64,000 bases of DNA from NCBI GenBank assembly GCA_965248035.1, contig OZ252054.1, forward strand, positions 186,001-250,000. The letters are read 5' to 3'. The DNA comes from BJGV01 sp964194745. GTDB taxonomy: Bacteria; Pseudomonadota; Gammaproteobacteria; Burkholderiales; Nitrosomonadaceae. Every line of letters starts with the position of its first letter. Positions within the stretch are counted from its first letter, which is position 1. Shown one piece after another: positions 49,094 to 58,547 of the stretch. The notes under the pieces are model-generated. The model searched no databases. It saw only the letters and a list, made by a program, of their open reading frames with translations, and was not told the DNA's origin. Made by a program: the position numbers and the translations under genes.

Positions 49094-49753
49094 ATGTTTC
49101 TATGGGTAATCCAGCGTGATCTTCTTCTGGCGATGCGTCAGCGAGCAGATGTATTAACCACATTATTTTTCTTCATTATCGTGGTGAGTTTGTTTCCTCT
49201 TGGCGTGGGGCCAGATATTAACATGCTCCGCGCTATGGCACCAGGTGTAGTGTGGGTCGCAGCCTTGCTGGCCTCGATGTTATCACTAGAAAGAATGTTT
49301 TTCAGCGACTATCTGGATGGCACACTGGAGCAAATGCTGCTTTCGCCCCAACCGCTATCGTTACTAATTCTCGGCAAGGTACTAGCACACTGGCTAGTAA
49401 CAGGTGTGCCGCTAATACTAATAGCACCAGTTCTTGGCATCCAGTTTAATTTACCGATGAACTCATTGCTGGTATTAACTGCGTCATTATTACTAGGTAC
49501 TCCCGTTTTGAGCTTAATTGGCGCTATCGGTGCAGCTCTTACTTTAGGGCTGAGAGGCGGCGGGGTGTTGGTATCGTTACTGGTTCTTCCTTTATATATT
49601 CCAGTACTAATTTTCGGTGCAGGCGCAGTAGAGGCAAGCTCTGTAGGTTTGGGGGCGAGCACTCATCTATCGTTGCTCGGAGCATTCTTATTGGCATCAC
49701 TAGTATTGGCACCGTGGGCAGCTGCAACAGCATTGCGAATCTCGATGGAATGA
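49094..49753 (+). CDS. ccmB: Heme exporter membrane protein CcmB
   Basis: A 219-residue protein with about six membrane helices. The start FLWVIQRDLLLAMRQRADVL then TLFFFIIVVSLFPLGVGPD is diagnostic of CcmB. It is the permease partner of CcmA and begins 1 bp after the ccmA stop. The C-terminal helices (LSLLGAFLLASLVLAPWAAA) are intact. Confidence 0.95.
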   Translation: MFLWVIQRDLLLAMRQRADVLTTLFFFIIVVSLFPLGVGPDINMLRAMAPGVVWVAALLASMLSLERMFFSDYLDGTLEQMLLSPQPLSLLILGKVLAHWLVTGVPLILIAPVLGIQFNLPMNSLLVLTASLLLGTPVLSLIGAIGAALTLGLRGGGVLVSLLVLPLYIPVLIFGAGAVEASSVGLGASTHLSLLGAFLLASLVLAPWAAATALRISME

Positions 49754-49850
49754 ATAAAAAACAATTATCAATTTTAATTAATGAGTTAAAATAGGGGGTT
49801 AAAGACGAATAAACTTGAGCGATACTTAAACCCTTAAATATTTATACGAA

Positions 49851-50588
49851 ATGGCAATTAACTGGTTCAAATACTCTTCCCCAGCGAGCTTTTATTCTCT
49901 TGCTGGGAAAATGATTCCATTATTTTCTATAACTGCATTTGCGTTGTTCGTAGTGGGGCTTTACATCGGTTTTTTCGTTGCTCCTACGGACTTTCAGCAG
50001 AGTGAGGCCTATCGAATTATATTCATACATGTTCCTGCCGCGTGGATGTCTATGTTCCTCTATTTGGTAATGGCAAGCTGGGCTGCTATTGGTCTTGCTT
50101 TCAATACCCGACTTTCTTCTATGATAGCTACAGCCATCGCACCTACAGGTGCAATGTTCACATTTCTTGCCTTATGGACCGGAGCACTTTGGGGTAAGCC
50201 CATGTGGGGAGCATGGTGGGTGTGGGATGCCCGACTTACATCTGAATTAATTTTATTGTTCCTCTATATTGGTTTTATGGCGCTACAAGCCGCGATAGAT
50301 GACCCTCGTCGAGCTGATAAAGCTGGCGCAGTGATTGCGCTAGTCGGTGTAGTAAACATACCGATCATCTATTTTTCGGTAAAATGGTGGAATACTCTAC
50401 ATCAGGGGGCCACTGTTAGTCTTACTCAATCTCCAAAAATGGCTACCACCATGCTTACTAGCATGTTCATTATGGCGCTGGCATGCTGGATGTATTCTTT
50501 TGCTGTTGTATTGATACGTACGCGAACCATCATCCTAGAGCGTGAGCGTCATACTATGTGGGTAAGCGAGTTGCAAGGAACGGCATAA
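49851..50588 (+). CDS. ccmC: Heme handling membrane protein CcmC
   Basis: A 245-residue protein with six helices and the periplasmic tryptophan-rich motif WGAWWVWDARLTSELILLFL that binds heme, plus a heme-ligating histidine in FIHVPAAWMS. It attaches heme to CcmE. It is about 100 bp behind ccmB and shares a base with ccmD (TAATG). Confidence 0.96.
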   Translation: MAINWFKYSSPASFYSLAGKMIPLFSITAFALFVVGLYIGFFVAPTDFQQSEAYRIIFIHVPAAWMSMFLYLVMASWAAIGLAFNTRLSSMIATAIAPTGAMFTFLALWTGALWGKPMWGAWWVWDARLTSELILLFLYIGFMALQAAIDDPRRADKAGAVIALVGVVNIPIIYFSVKWWNTLHQGATVSLTQSPKMATTMLTSMFIMALACWMYSFAVVLIRTRTIILERERHTMWVSELQGTA

Positions 50589-50785
50589 TGAACTGGGAAA
50601 GTTGGTCAGATTTTTTTGCCATGGGCAGATATGGATTTTATGTGTGGGGCTCCTATCTAGTATCCCTCCTCTGCATGGTTGGAGAAATTGTATTAGTATT
50701 TAATCGCAAGCGAACTTTGCATAAGCAACTTAGTCTGATTCATAAAGCAACTCAACAAGAACAGAACAATGAAACCACGCCATAA
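50588..50785 (+). CDS. ccmD: CcmD small membrane protein
   Basis: The start is ATG 50588 (MNWESWSDFFAMGRYGFYVW). It is a 65-residue single-helix protein, typical in size and in the WSDFFAMGRYGFYVWGSY beginning. It supports release of holo-CcmE from CcmABC. It overlaps ccmE by 17 bp. Confidence 0.9.
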   Translation: MNWESWSDFFAMGRYGFYVWGSYLVSLLCMVGEIVLVFNRKRTLHKQLSLIHKATQQEQNNETTP

Positions 50786-51218
50786 GAAGTTGGTAATTAT
50801 TTTTGTGAGTGTAGCCGCATTAGGCTTATCTGCAAAGCTAGTGCTTGATGCATTCCAAAGCAACTTGGTTTTCTTCTTTAGCCCCACTCAGGTAGCGGCT
50901 AACGAGGCACCTAGGGGTAAAAGTTTTCGGATTGGAGGGCTAGTAGAAAAAGGTAGTGTCAAGCGCCAAAGTGATGGAATAACGGTAAATTTTGTTGTGA
51001 CCGACACCGCAAAAATTATCCCTGTTGTGTACACAGGTATTCTTCCCGATTTATTCAAAGAAGGTAAAGGGGTCGTAGCTCAAGGAAAACTGTCGGCAGA
51101 TGGAGTCTTTCGTGCAGATGAGGTACTCGCTAAGCATGACGAAAATTACATGCCGCCAGAAGCTGCTAACGCGTTAGAGCAGGCAAGAAAAGCACAAAAA
51201 ACTGTGGTAATAAAATAA
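50769..51218 (+). CDS. ccmE: Periplasmic heme chaperone CcmE
   Basis: A 149-residue protein with an N-terminal anchor (LVIIFVSVAALGLSAKLVL) and an OB-fold. The heme-binding histidine is in LAKHDENYMPPE, the conserved HDENY motif. The conserved FRIGGLVEKGSVKR stretch is present. It is the last gene before the transposon; ccmF normally follows, and here begins 2.9 kb later. Confidence 0.96.
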   Translation: MKPRHKKLVIIFVSVAALGLSAKLVLDAFQSNLVFFFSPTQVAANEAPRGKSFRIGGLVEKGSVKRQSDGITVNFVVTDTAKIIPVVYTGILPDLFKEGKGVVAQGKLSADGVFRADEVLAKHDENYMPPEAANALEQARKAQKTVVIK

Positions 51219-51221
51219 CCA

Positions 51222-51229
51222 TAGCAATA
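51222..51229. repeat. 8-bp target site duplication, left copy (ATAGCAAT)
   Basis: ATAGCAAT immediately precedes the left transposon end and is repeated at 54060-54067 after the right end. Eight base pairs is the target duplication length of the IS1595 family. Confidence 0.85.
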
Positions 51230-51321
51230 GGAATTATATACATTAGTCACAAATAATTCTTGACGTACGGTAACAATTATGTTATTCTTTAGTCACAATT
51301 TAAGTGAAAGAGGATAACAAA

Positions 51322-52251
51322 ATGGCTGGTAAATCATATCGTAAAGGGTTAACACTTTTTGATGTTATCGGGATGTTTCCTGATGAAACAGCAGCAAAGA
51401 AATGGCTGTCTGAGCAACGATGGGATGATGTCCCAACCTGTCCGTATTGCCATTCCGATAACGTCCAGTCCGACATTAACCACAGCAGTATGACGCATAG
51501 ATGCCGTGATTGTGAAGACAGGCCCATGTTCTCAGTCAGAACGGGGACAATCATGGAAGGTTCTAACCTGAAATACAGGATATGGGCCGTAGGAATTTAC
51601 CTGTTCACAACGAATATCAAAGGGATTTCGTCTCTTAAACTTCATCGGGAATTAGGAATTAGCCAGAAGGCAGCCTGGTTCATGCTTCACCGCTTGCGTA
51701 AGGCTTTTGAACTTGAGGTTGGGGTGTTTTCCGGCCCTGTTGAAACAGATGAAACCTACATAGGCGGTAAAGAAAAGAACAAACATGTAAGAAAAAGACG
51801 TAACGTAGGACGTGGTGGTGTTGGCAAAGAGATTGTGATAGGGGCTAAAGACCGCAAAACAAACAAGATAAGTGCTGGTAAGATCGCATGTACCGACCAG
51901 CGTACTCTGCATAATTTCGTACACAAGCATACTGAAAAGAACGCCGCCGTCTATACAGATGACCACAAGGGTTATTCGGGGCTATCCTGTCGCCATGAAA
52001 CAGTCAGGCATAGTGTGAGTGAGTATGTGCGTAATCAGGCACATACCAACGGCATTGAGTCGTTTTGGGCATTACTGAAACGGGGCTATCACGGCATTCA
52101 CCACCATATGAGCGAAAAGCATTTGAACCGATATGTGCAGGAGTTCGCAGGTCGCCATAACATCCGGGAGCAAGACACTGTCGAACAAATGGCAGTCCTC
52201 GCTAAAGGCATGACAGGCAAGAGACTTAAATACCATGACCTGATTGCATAG
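51322..52251 (+). CDS. IS1595-family transposase (ISXO2-like)
   Basis: ATG 51322 follows AGAGGA; a GTG at 51304 is also in frame. The 309-residue protein has an N-terminal zinc ribbon (CPYCHSDNVQ then HRCRDC), and the ISXO2-like DDE-type catalytic domain with VETDETYIGGKEK, AVYTDDHKGYSGL and NGIESFWALLKRGYHGIHHH. This is the IS1595 signature. The frame is intact, so the element may still be active. Confidence 0.92.
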   Translation: MAGKSYRKGLTLFDVIGMFPDETAAKKWLSEQRWDDVPTCPYCHSDNVQSDINHSSMTHRCRDCEDRPMFSVRTGTIMEGSNLKYRIWAVGIYLFTTNIKGISSLKLHRELGISQKAAWFMLHRLRKAFELEVGVFSGPVETDETYIGGKEKNKHVRKRRNVGRGGVGKEIVIGAKDRKTNKISAGKIACTDQRTLHNFVHKHTEKNAAVYTDDHKGYSGLSCRHETVRHSVSEYVRNQAHTNGIESFWALLKRGYHGIHHHMSEKHLNRYVQEFAGRHNIREQDTVEQMAVLAKGMTGKRLKYHDLIA

Positions 52252-52259
52252 AGACAGCC

Positions 52260-53189
52260 ATGGCAAACACAAAGAGAGCGAATGGCAGGTATTACACACA
52301 AGGGAACCCGTTTAATAATGCACCATTCAAAGAGTGGGCAGGACAGGCGGGGTTGCCCGACAATCGTATTTTAGAGCCATTCGCAGGGTCTGACAGCCTG
52401 ATAAAACTATTGTCTGGTATGAACTTATGCCATAATTCCACATCTTACGACATTACCCCTTACGGTAAAGATGTAAGACGAAAGGACACCCTGTCTCACT
52501 TCCCGCGGGGATATGATATTTGTGTTACCAATCCACCATGGCTGGCAAAGAATAGTGCTACTGTAAGGGGTTTAGCTTATCCTGAATGCGACTATGACGA
52601 TATTTATAAGTTAGCATTAGAAAGATGCCTCCAACGTTGTCAGTATATAGCAGCACTTGTGCCTGAATCATTTATCACTGCGGACATTTTTCAGGACAGG
52701 CTTAAGTCATTTGTATCACTTACGGCTCAAATGTTCGCTGAAACACAGCATCCCGTAGGCTTGGCGTTGTTCGTTCCTGACTCTGTGTATGATGTGGATA
52801 TATGGTCAGGAGACCGGCACATTGGTCTGCTGTCTCTGTTGAAAAAATTAAAACCTGAACAACAACAATCAGGTATCAACGTCAGGTTTAATGACCCTGA
52901 CGGGAATGTAGGACTGATTGCGCTGGATAATACAAAGGAAGAATCAATCCGGTTTTGTGATGTGCAGGAGTTATCAGATTATCAGGTTAAATCCACCGGG
53001 CGACATATAACGAAGCTGATGGTTGACGGGCAAATAAGAATTGATGAATGGAACAGGATTATTAAAGAGTTCCGAAATAAAACTTACGATGTTCTGATGA
53101 CTTGCTATAAAGGAGTCAGGCAAGACGGTAAATATCGCCGTAGGTGCGACTGGGCACTGGCACGAGGTATTATTCATCATGTCGGTTAA
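52260..53189 (+). CDS. DNA adenine methyltransferase, transposon cargo
   Basis: A 309-residue class I methyltransferase. Motif I is RILEPFAGSDSLIKLL near residue 40 and motif IV is CVTNPPWLAKN near residue 85, the NPPW type of N6-adenine methyltransferases that methylate DNA. The first residues (GRYYTQGNPFNNAPFKEWAG) resemble type II modification enzymes of the M.TaqI-like kind. It overlaps the next gene by 11 bp, which suggests a modification-restriction pair. Confidence 0.82.
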   Translation: MANTKRANGRYYTQGNPFNNAPFKEWAGQAGLPDNRILEPFAGSDSLIKLLSGMNLCHNSTSYDITPYGKDVRRKDTLSHFPRGYDICVTNPPWLAKNSATVRGLAYPECDYDDIYKLALERCLQRCQYIAALVPESFITADIFQDRLKSFVSLTAQMFAETQHPVGLALFVPDSVYDVDIWSGDRHIGLLSLLKKLKPEQQQSGINVRFNDPDGNVGLIALDNTKEESIRFCDVQELSDYQVKSTGRHITKLMVDGQIRIDEWNRIIKEFRNKTYDVLMTCYKGVRQDGKYRRRCDWALARGIIHHVG

Positions 53190-53871
53190 ACACAGTCCGC
53201 CGCCTGATTATAAGTCTATAGAACGACTGGAATGGAAGAAAGCACATGAAGATGTCACACAGGAAGCAGAAAGCAGAACAGGACGTCTTATCAAGCGTGT
53301 ACGGGGGTTTATGTGGAGATTTGGCTACAGAGAAAATGACGTATTACAGAAGATAAGAACGGATAGTATGTTTGCTGCATGGTTTGCAAAAGAGCCTCGC
53401 CGAACCGGATTGCATGAAGTAGCGGCGGCTGGGTGGATAGAGACTTTACCATGGGTAAGTGATTTTGAAGTGCTACAGAAGTCCGGCAAGAATGCCCTTA
53501 AAGTTTCCAGTGATGGAAACATCGAATCAGAAACGAACAGACGTAAACTGCCCGGAAAATCTCTCGACTTCAGATGGAGAACCGGGGGCAAGACATTTTA
53601 CGCTATGCATAAATATACACAGGAAGGCGGGGGAAACCAGGACAGTCAGTACAAGGAAATGGCAGAGCTGATGAAACGCTTTTTGCAGTGTCAAAATCGT
53701 GATGTTGTTTTGTTGATTATAGTAGACGGAGCGTACTACGAAGAACGCGATCGTCAACGAATCACAGAGTTGAGAAAGAACCAGAGGGAAACACCGCCAA
53801 AGAGCTATGTTTTTCCCCTAGGTGAAATTCCTGAATTATTGGAACAGTACACAGGGGGCAGTCATGAATAA
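53179..53871 (+). CDS. Probable type II restriction endonuclease, transposon cargo
   Basis: A 230-residue protein with KSLDFRWRTGGKTFYAMHKY followed by TQEGGGNQDSQYKEM, and a VVLLIIVDGAYYEERDRQRI strand-helix. The D...(x)HKYT arrangement with a conserved QD-x-QY pattern is seen in a group of type II endonucleases with a PD-(D/E)XK-like fold. No enzyme of known specificity can be assigned. Gene overlap with the methyltransferase supports a restriction-modification pair. Confidence 0.68.
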   Translation: MSVKHSPPPDYKSIERLEWKKAHEDVTQEAESRTGRLIKRVRGFMWRFGYRENDVLQKIRTDSMFAAWFAKEPRRTGLHEVAAAGWIETLPWVSDFEVLQKSGKNALKVSSDGNIESETNRRKLPGKSLDFRWRTGGKTFYAMHKYTQEGGGNQDSQYKEMAELMKRFLQCQNRDVVLLIIVDGAYYEERDRQRITELRKNQRETPPKSYVFPLGEIPELLEQYTGGSHE

Positions 53872-54028
53872 AAGAGAAATCAAAACGCCGGAGAGAGTCA
53901 TAGATATGCCGCAACAGAATAAGTATCAACCATCCAAAGCTGAAAATGAACAGATAGTGAATATGCCCGGAGTAAGTAGAAAAACTGTTCGAAAGGCGAT
54001 TTTCAGACCTATAAGAAGCATAGGATAG
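53864..54028 (+). CDS. Small transposon cargo protein (54 aa), possible HTH
   Basis: Its ATG overlaps the end of the endonuclease gene. The product is basic; the C-terminal NMPGVSRKTVRKAIFRPIRS looks like a short helix-turn-helix. It could be a controller protein of the R-M pair or an accessory to transposition. The stop is 31 bp before the transposon end. Confidence 0.5.
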   Translation: MNKREIKTPERVIDMPQQNKYQPSKAENEQIVNMPGVSRKTVRKAIFRPIRSIG

Positions 54029-54059
54029 CTGGATTTTGTGACTAATGTATATAATTCCC

Positions 54060-54067
54060 ATAGCAAT
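54060..54067. repeat. 8-bp target site duplication, right copy (ATAGCAAT)
   Basis: The same octamer as at 51222-51229, directly after the right transposon end. Confidence 0.85.
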
Positions 54068-54140
54068 GATTAGTACTAGTGTTTTCCACATTTTCTGATT
54101 ACTTGATCTCAATTTTTACATCTAAATCACATTTACCATC

Positions 54141-56150
54141 ATGATTCCAGAACTCGGTAATTTTGCTCTAATCCTTGCTCTACTGCTTGCGACCACACAA
54201 GTGATCCTACCCATAGTTGGGGCGGCTCGTGGCACCCCCTCATGGGTAGCACTGGCACGACCGGTAGTACAGGGGCAGTTTGTATTTATTGCCATTGCTT
54301 TTGGTTGCCTTGCCTATTCGTTTATAAATAATGATTTCTCGGTTCTAAATGTAGCCACCAATTCCAATTCCAGTTTGCCTATACAATATCGATTCGCTGC
54401 AACCTGGGGCTCACATGAAGGTTCATTGCTTTTGTGGATGTTGATGCTGGCATCATGGTCGGTTGCTGTCAGTGTATTTAGTCGCCATTTGCCAGATGAC
54501 ATGGTGGCAAGGGTATTAGGAGTGATGGGAGTAATCAGCGTAGGTTTCTTATTGTTCATGCTGTTTACATCGAATCCGTTTGACCGTCTTTTCCCTGCAG
54601 CTTTTGAAGGAAGTGATCTTAATCCCCTTTTGCAAGATCCGGGCATGGTAATTCATCCTCCCATGCTCTACATGGGCTATGTAGGCTTCTCTGTTGCCTT
54701 CTCATTCGCCATTGCTGCTTTATTAAGTGGGCAGATGGATGCAACCTGGGCGCGTTGGTCACGACCCTGGACTACAATTGCTTGGGTTTTTCTTACCATA
54801 GGTATTATGCTTGGTAGCTGGTGGGCATACTACGAGCTAGGCTGGGGTGGTTGGTGGTTCTGGGATCCGGTTGAAAATGCATCTTTTATGCCATGGTTAG
54901 TGGGTACTGCGCTGGTTCACTCGCTAGCAGCGACGGAAAAACGTGGCAGTTTTAAGAGCTGGACCATATTGCTTGCCATTGGTGCTTTTTCCTTAAGTCT
55001 ACTCGGAACTTTCCTAGTTCGTTCAGGCGTACTAACGTCAGTTCACGCTTTTGCTACCGATCCTGAGCGTGGCATATTTATACTAGCTTTTTTGGTTATT
55101 ATTATTGGCAGCACATTACTTTTATTTGCTTGGCGGGCTCCCAAAATCGGACTTGGTGGGAGTTTTGAGTTGGTTTCAAGAGAATCCTTTCTACTCGCAA
55201 ATAACTTGCTGCTAATGGTAGCGGCTAGCAGTGTCTTGCTTGGAACTTTGTACCCATTAGTAATGGATGCGTTGGAACTTGGCAAAATATCGGTAGGCCC
55301 CCCCTACTTCGAGTCAGTGTTTGTAGCGTTAATGACGCCAGCATTTTTCCTTATGGGGTTGGCTCCTCTAGCCCGCTGGAAAAAGGCAAGCCTACCTGAA
55401 CTTGTGGTACGTTTGCGTTGGGCTTTTGGAGTAAGTCTTGTCACAGCCCTATTCTTGCCACTTACCATTGGCGAGTGGAAACCAATGGTGAGTTTTGGAT
55501 TGTTACTGGCCTTCTGGATTATTGCCAGTATCTTTGTAAGCTTATGGCATCGCATAAAGAGCAGTGGTCATAAAGGGTTGTTTGCAAAGCTCTCAAAACA
55601 ATCTCGTAGTTATTACGGAATGCACTTTGCTCACTTTGGCATCGCTATCTTCATTATTGGCGTGACAATGGTAAACAGTTATGAAACAGAAAAAGATGTA
55701 CGTATGGATATCGGTGATACAGTTGATGTAGGTGGCTATACTTTTCGTTTTAACGGTACCGATACCGTACCTGGCCCCAATTATCAAGGTATTCGTGGCG
55801 ATGTAGAAGTATTTCGCAATGGTGAGAGAATCGATCTTATGTATCCCGAGAAACGTACCTATAATGCGTCAGGCATGGCTATGACTGAGGCCGCGATTGA
55901 TACCGGTATATTTCGTGACCTGTATGTAGCTCTAGGAGAGCCCTTGGGAAATGGGACATGGATAGTACGTGTCTATCATAAACCTTTTGTCGATTGGATC
56001 TGGTTCGGGTGCTTACTGATGGCATTTGGTGGTGCTCTCGCGGTATCCGACCGGCGTTATCGTCTGAAAGTGCAAAAACAATCTGAGGTTATGATTGATA
56101 AAAGAGATATTGGTAATGTTCCATTAGTTACGGAAACTAGGAAGGCATGA
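54141..56150 (+). CDS. ccmF: Heme lyase CcmF
   Basis: A 669-residue protein with about 13-15 membrane helices that forms thioether bonds between heme and apocytochromes, with CcmH/I. The tryptophan-rich motif GWGGWWFWDPVENASFMPW and conserved histidines (WGSHEGSLLLW, VIHPPMLYMGY) are present. The gene begins about 75 bp behind the transposon, so its expression depends on a promoter within or after the insertion. The C-terminus overlaps ccmG by 4 bp. Confidence 0.96.
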   Translation: MIPELGNFALILALLLATTQVILPIVGAARGTPSWVALARPVVQGQFVFIAIAFGCLAYSFINNDFSVLNVATNSNSSLPIQYRFAATWGSHEGSLLLWMLMLASWSVAVSVFSRHLPDDMVARVLGVMGVISVGFLLFMLFTSNPFDRLFPAAFEGSDLNPLLQDPGMVIHPPMLYMGYVGFSVAFSFAIAALLSGQMDATWARWSRPWTTIAWVFLTIGIMLGSWWAYYELGWGGWWFWDPVENASFMPWLVGTALVHSLAATEKRGSFKSWTILLAIGAFSLSLLGTFLVRSGVLTSVHAFATDPERGIFILAFLVIIIGSTLLLFAWRAPKIGLGGSFELVSRESFLLANNLLLMVAASSVLLGTLYPLVMDALELGKISVGPPYFESVFVALMTPAFFLMGLAPLARWKKASLPELVVRLRWAFGVSLVTALFLPLTIGEWKPMVSFGLLLAFWIIASIFVSLWHRIKSSGHKGLFAKLSKQSRSYYGMHFAHFGIAIFIIGVTMVNSYETEKDVRMDIGDTVDVGGYTFRFNGTDTVPGPNYQGIRGDVEVFRNGERIDLMYPEKRTYNASGMAMTEAAIDTGIFRDLYVALGEPLGNGTWIVRVYHKPFVDWIWFGCLLMAFGGALAVSDRRYRLKVQKQSEVMIDKRDIGNVPLVTETRKA

Positions 56151-56671
56151 TACGTTTCTTGTTGCCACTAGTTGCCTTTATTGTTCTGGTTGCATTTTTG
56201 CTCGTTGGACTCAACCTTAATCCACGTAAAATTCCATCTCCTTTGATTGGAAAGCCAGCTCCTGCCTTCCAATTACAACAGCTGTATGAATCAGAAAAAA
56301 CGCTCGCTGCAAAAGATAATTTGGGTAAGGTATGGTTACTTAATGTATGGGCCTCGTGGTGTGCTGCTTGTCGTGAAGAACACCCATTACTAGTACAGTT
56401 AGCAAAATCTGGTGTAGTCCCCATCTATGGTCTCAATTATAAGGATAAACGTGATCTGGCTCTGCAATGGTTAGATCGATTTGGTGACCCTTATAGTGTA
56501 AGCATAGTAGACCCAGATGGCAGGGTGGGTATTGAATATGGTGTCTACGGAGTTCCAGAAACTTATGTTATAGACAAGACTGGAATTATCCAATACAAAC
56601 AAATTGGTCCTGTAACCGTGGATGTCTTAGAAAAAACGATTCTGCCACTAGTTAAGGAGTTGCAAGGATGA
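56147..56671 (+). CDS. ccmG: Thiol-disulfide oxidoreductase CcmG (DsbE)
   Basis: A 174-residue membrane-anchored thioredoxin-like protein. Anchor helix at residues 5-25; active site WASWCAACREEHPLLV; GVPETYVIDKTGII contains the cis-proline motif. It reduces apocytochrome cysteines before heme attachment. It overlaps ccmH by 4 bp. Confidence 0.94.
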   Translation: MIRFLLPLVAFIVLVAFLLVGLNLNPRKIPSPLIGKPAPAFQLQQLYESEKTLAAKDNLGKVWLLNVWASWCAACREEHPLLVQLAKSGVVPIYGLNYKDKRDLALQWLDRFGDPYSVSIVDPDGRVGIEYGVYGVPETYVIDKTGIIQYKQIGPVTVDVLEKTILPLVKELQG

Positions 56672-57219
56672 ATTTAAAATTGTCACTTGAGTTTATAAAT
56701 GGTTACCGACAATTAGTGGCCACTTTTTTACGAATTCTGCTCAGTAAGAGACAATTTGTATTACTACTTTCCATCCTAATTGTCTCGTCTTCAGGTTGGG
56801 CAAAAGAGGCAGTACCCGTGGCTGAGAATCCAGAAATTGAAAAACGCATGATTGCATTATCTGAGGAATTACGTTGCTTGGTATGCCAAAATGAATCTCT
56901 TGCTGGTTCACGATCTGATTTTGCAAAAGATCTCCGTCGCGAGATTCGTGAACAATTGATGGCAAATAAAAGTAATAAAGAAATTACTGATTTCTTAGTT
57001 GCTCGTTACGGTGATTTTGTTCTTTATCGCCCACCCATTAAATCTACTACCATGCTACTTTGGTTTGGGCCATTTATTTTTCTTCTAATTGGAGCAGGTG
57101 CGCTCATTATTTACCTCAAGCAACGCCGAAAGCTACTTGAAGAAACGTCACTATCAGAAGAAGAGCTCGAACAAGCTGAAAAATTATTAAAAAAAGGTAG
57201 TAATGGTGATAGCACATGA
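56668..57219 (+). CDS. ccmH: Cytochrome c maturation protein CcmH
   Basis: A 183-residue protein with signal sequence, the conserved EELRCLVCQNESLAGSRSDF redox motif, and a C-terminal helix (LWFGPFIFLLIGAGALIIYL). It handles the apocytochrome thiols with CcmG. The N-terminus is longer than in most homologues (about 30 extra residues before the hydrophobic core), so an internal start is possible. It overlaps ccmI by 4 bp. Confidence 0.92.
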   Translation: MNLKLSLEFINGYRQLVATFLRILLSKRQFVLLLSILIVSSSGWAKEAVPVAENPEIEKRMIALSEELRCLVCQNESLAGSRSDFAKDLRREIREQLMANKSNKEITDFLVARYGDFVLYRPPIKSTTMLLWFGPFIFLLIGAGALIIYLKQRRKLLEETSLSEEELEQAEKLLKKGSNGDST

Positions 57220-58547
57220 CATCATTTTGGGTAGTAGCTGGTATTTTTATAGTTGGAGCTTTGCTCTTTATTCTTCCTACATTGTTGCGAAACAGAGGTG
57301 GCCAAACTAGTGTGGCACGTGGGACAACAAATGTCAGTATTTACCGAGACCAGATATCTGATCTCGATAATGATTTACGCAACGACATCCTAAATCAAGA
57401 ACAATACAATCAAAGCAAATATGAATTGCAGCAACGAATGATGCAGGATATGTCGGAAGAAAATTCCACCCCTGAAACACGAACAACTGGTAATCGTAAC
57501 ATCGCAACTGCAGCAGTGGTTACCTTAGCAATGCCAATCTTGGCGATATCTCTTTATCTGTTGTTAGGAAACACCAAGGCGTTGATGCCTCAACCAGCTA
57601 TTGAGCAAGCAAGAATTGCCGGTCAGCCATCAATGTCAGAAGATGCTGGCCATCCAGATCAAGAAATGTCTTCAATAGTGGATAATCTTGTTGCACGTCT
57701 TGTGGAACAACCGAACGATTTAGAGGGCTGGCTCATGTTAGGGCGTACTTACGCTATTATGGGTCGTTATAAAGAAGCAAGTGAAGTCTATGCAAAATTG
57801 CTTGCACGTTCACCTGATAGCCCAGAAGCATTAGTTAATTATGCTGATATCTTTGCAATGACACAAGATGGGAGCTTAGTGGGAAAGCCCATTGAACTAA
57901 TCAATAAAGCATTGCGTATTGATCCGAAGAATCCCAAAGCGTTGGCTTTGGCAGGTACGGCGAAATTCGAACAAGGTAAATTTACGCAGGCTGCAGTTTA
58001 TTGGGAGGAATTATTGGCAATTATTCCAGCAGATTCTAAGCTGGCACTATCTGTTTCCGGGAGCATTGAAAAAGCAAAATCTCTTGCGTTAAACGGCAAG
58101 GATCCTACTATCACCATGTCGCAATCCCAAAATTTAAATAATAAAAATACCCCTTTGTCTAAGAGTCAGGACGAAACTAAAGCTGTAGCGGCAAAGGCGT
58201 CTGCTAGCACAATTTCAGGTATTGTTACGATTAGTCCTGCACTTGCTGCTAGGGCATCGCCTGAGGATACCCTTTTCATCTATGCACGTGCGAAAGACGG
58301 ACCAAGGATGCCGCTTGCAATCGTGCGCCTGCAAGCTAAGAACTTACCTGCGCGATTCTTACTGAAAGATGGAATGGGCATGAACCCAAACATGAAGCTG
58401 TCTAGTTTTCCTGAGGTTGTAATAAGTGCCAGAGTCACAAAGTCTGGAAAAGCTATACCTGCAAGTGGAGACCTACAAGGTTTCAGCGAAGTGGTCAAGA
58501 TTGGGGATCAGAATGTCAATATTTTGATAGACCAACAAGTACCCTAG
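57216..58547 (+). CDS. ccmI: Cytochrome c maturation protein CcmI (TPR)
   Basis: A 443-residue protein: two N-terminal helices (VVAGIFIVGALLFILPTLL and AAVVTLAMPILAISLYLLLG), a leucine-rich cytoplasmic loop between them, TPR repeats around residues 160-290 (GWLMLGRTYAIMGRYKEASE) and a C-terminal beta domain (ISPALAARASPEDTLFIYAR). It holds apocytochromes for CcmF/H. Last gene of the operon. Confidence 0.92.
   Translation: MTSFWVVAGIFIVGALLFILPTLLRNRGGQTSVARGTTNVSIYRDQISDLDNDLRNDILNQEQYNQSKYELQQRMMQDMSEENSTPETRTTGNRNIATAAVVTLAMPILAISLYLLLGNTKALMPQPAIEQARIAGQPSMSEDAGHPDQEMSSIVDNLVARLVEQPNDLEGWLMLGRTYAIMGRYKEASEVYAKLLARSPDSPEALVNYADIFAMTQDGSLVGKPIELINKALRIDPKNPKALALAGTAKFEQGKFTQAAVYWEELLAIIPADSKLALSVSGSIEKAKSLALNGKDPTITMSQSQNLNNKNTPLSKSQDETKAVAAKASASTISGIVTISPALAARASPEDTLFIYARAKDGPRMPLAIVRLQAKNLPARFLLKDGMGMNPNMKLSSFPEVVISARVTKSGKAIPASGDLQGFSEVVKIGDQNVNILIDQQVP

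Larger units (their letters stand above)
51230..54059 (+). mobile_element. IS1595-family transposon carrying a restriction-modification-like cargo
   Basis: Terminal inverted repeats of about 25 bp (left AGGAATTATAT and on; right end CATTAGTCACAAA-type core reversed) bound 2.83 kb with transposase, methyltransferase, probable endonuclease and a small gene, all on the plus strand. An 8-bp direct repeat flanks it. IS1595-family elements are known to carry passenger genes. It separates ccmE from ccmF without breaking either gene. Confidence 0.85.
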
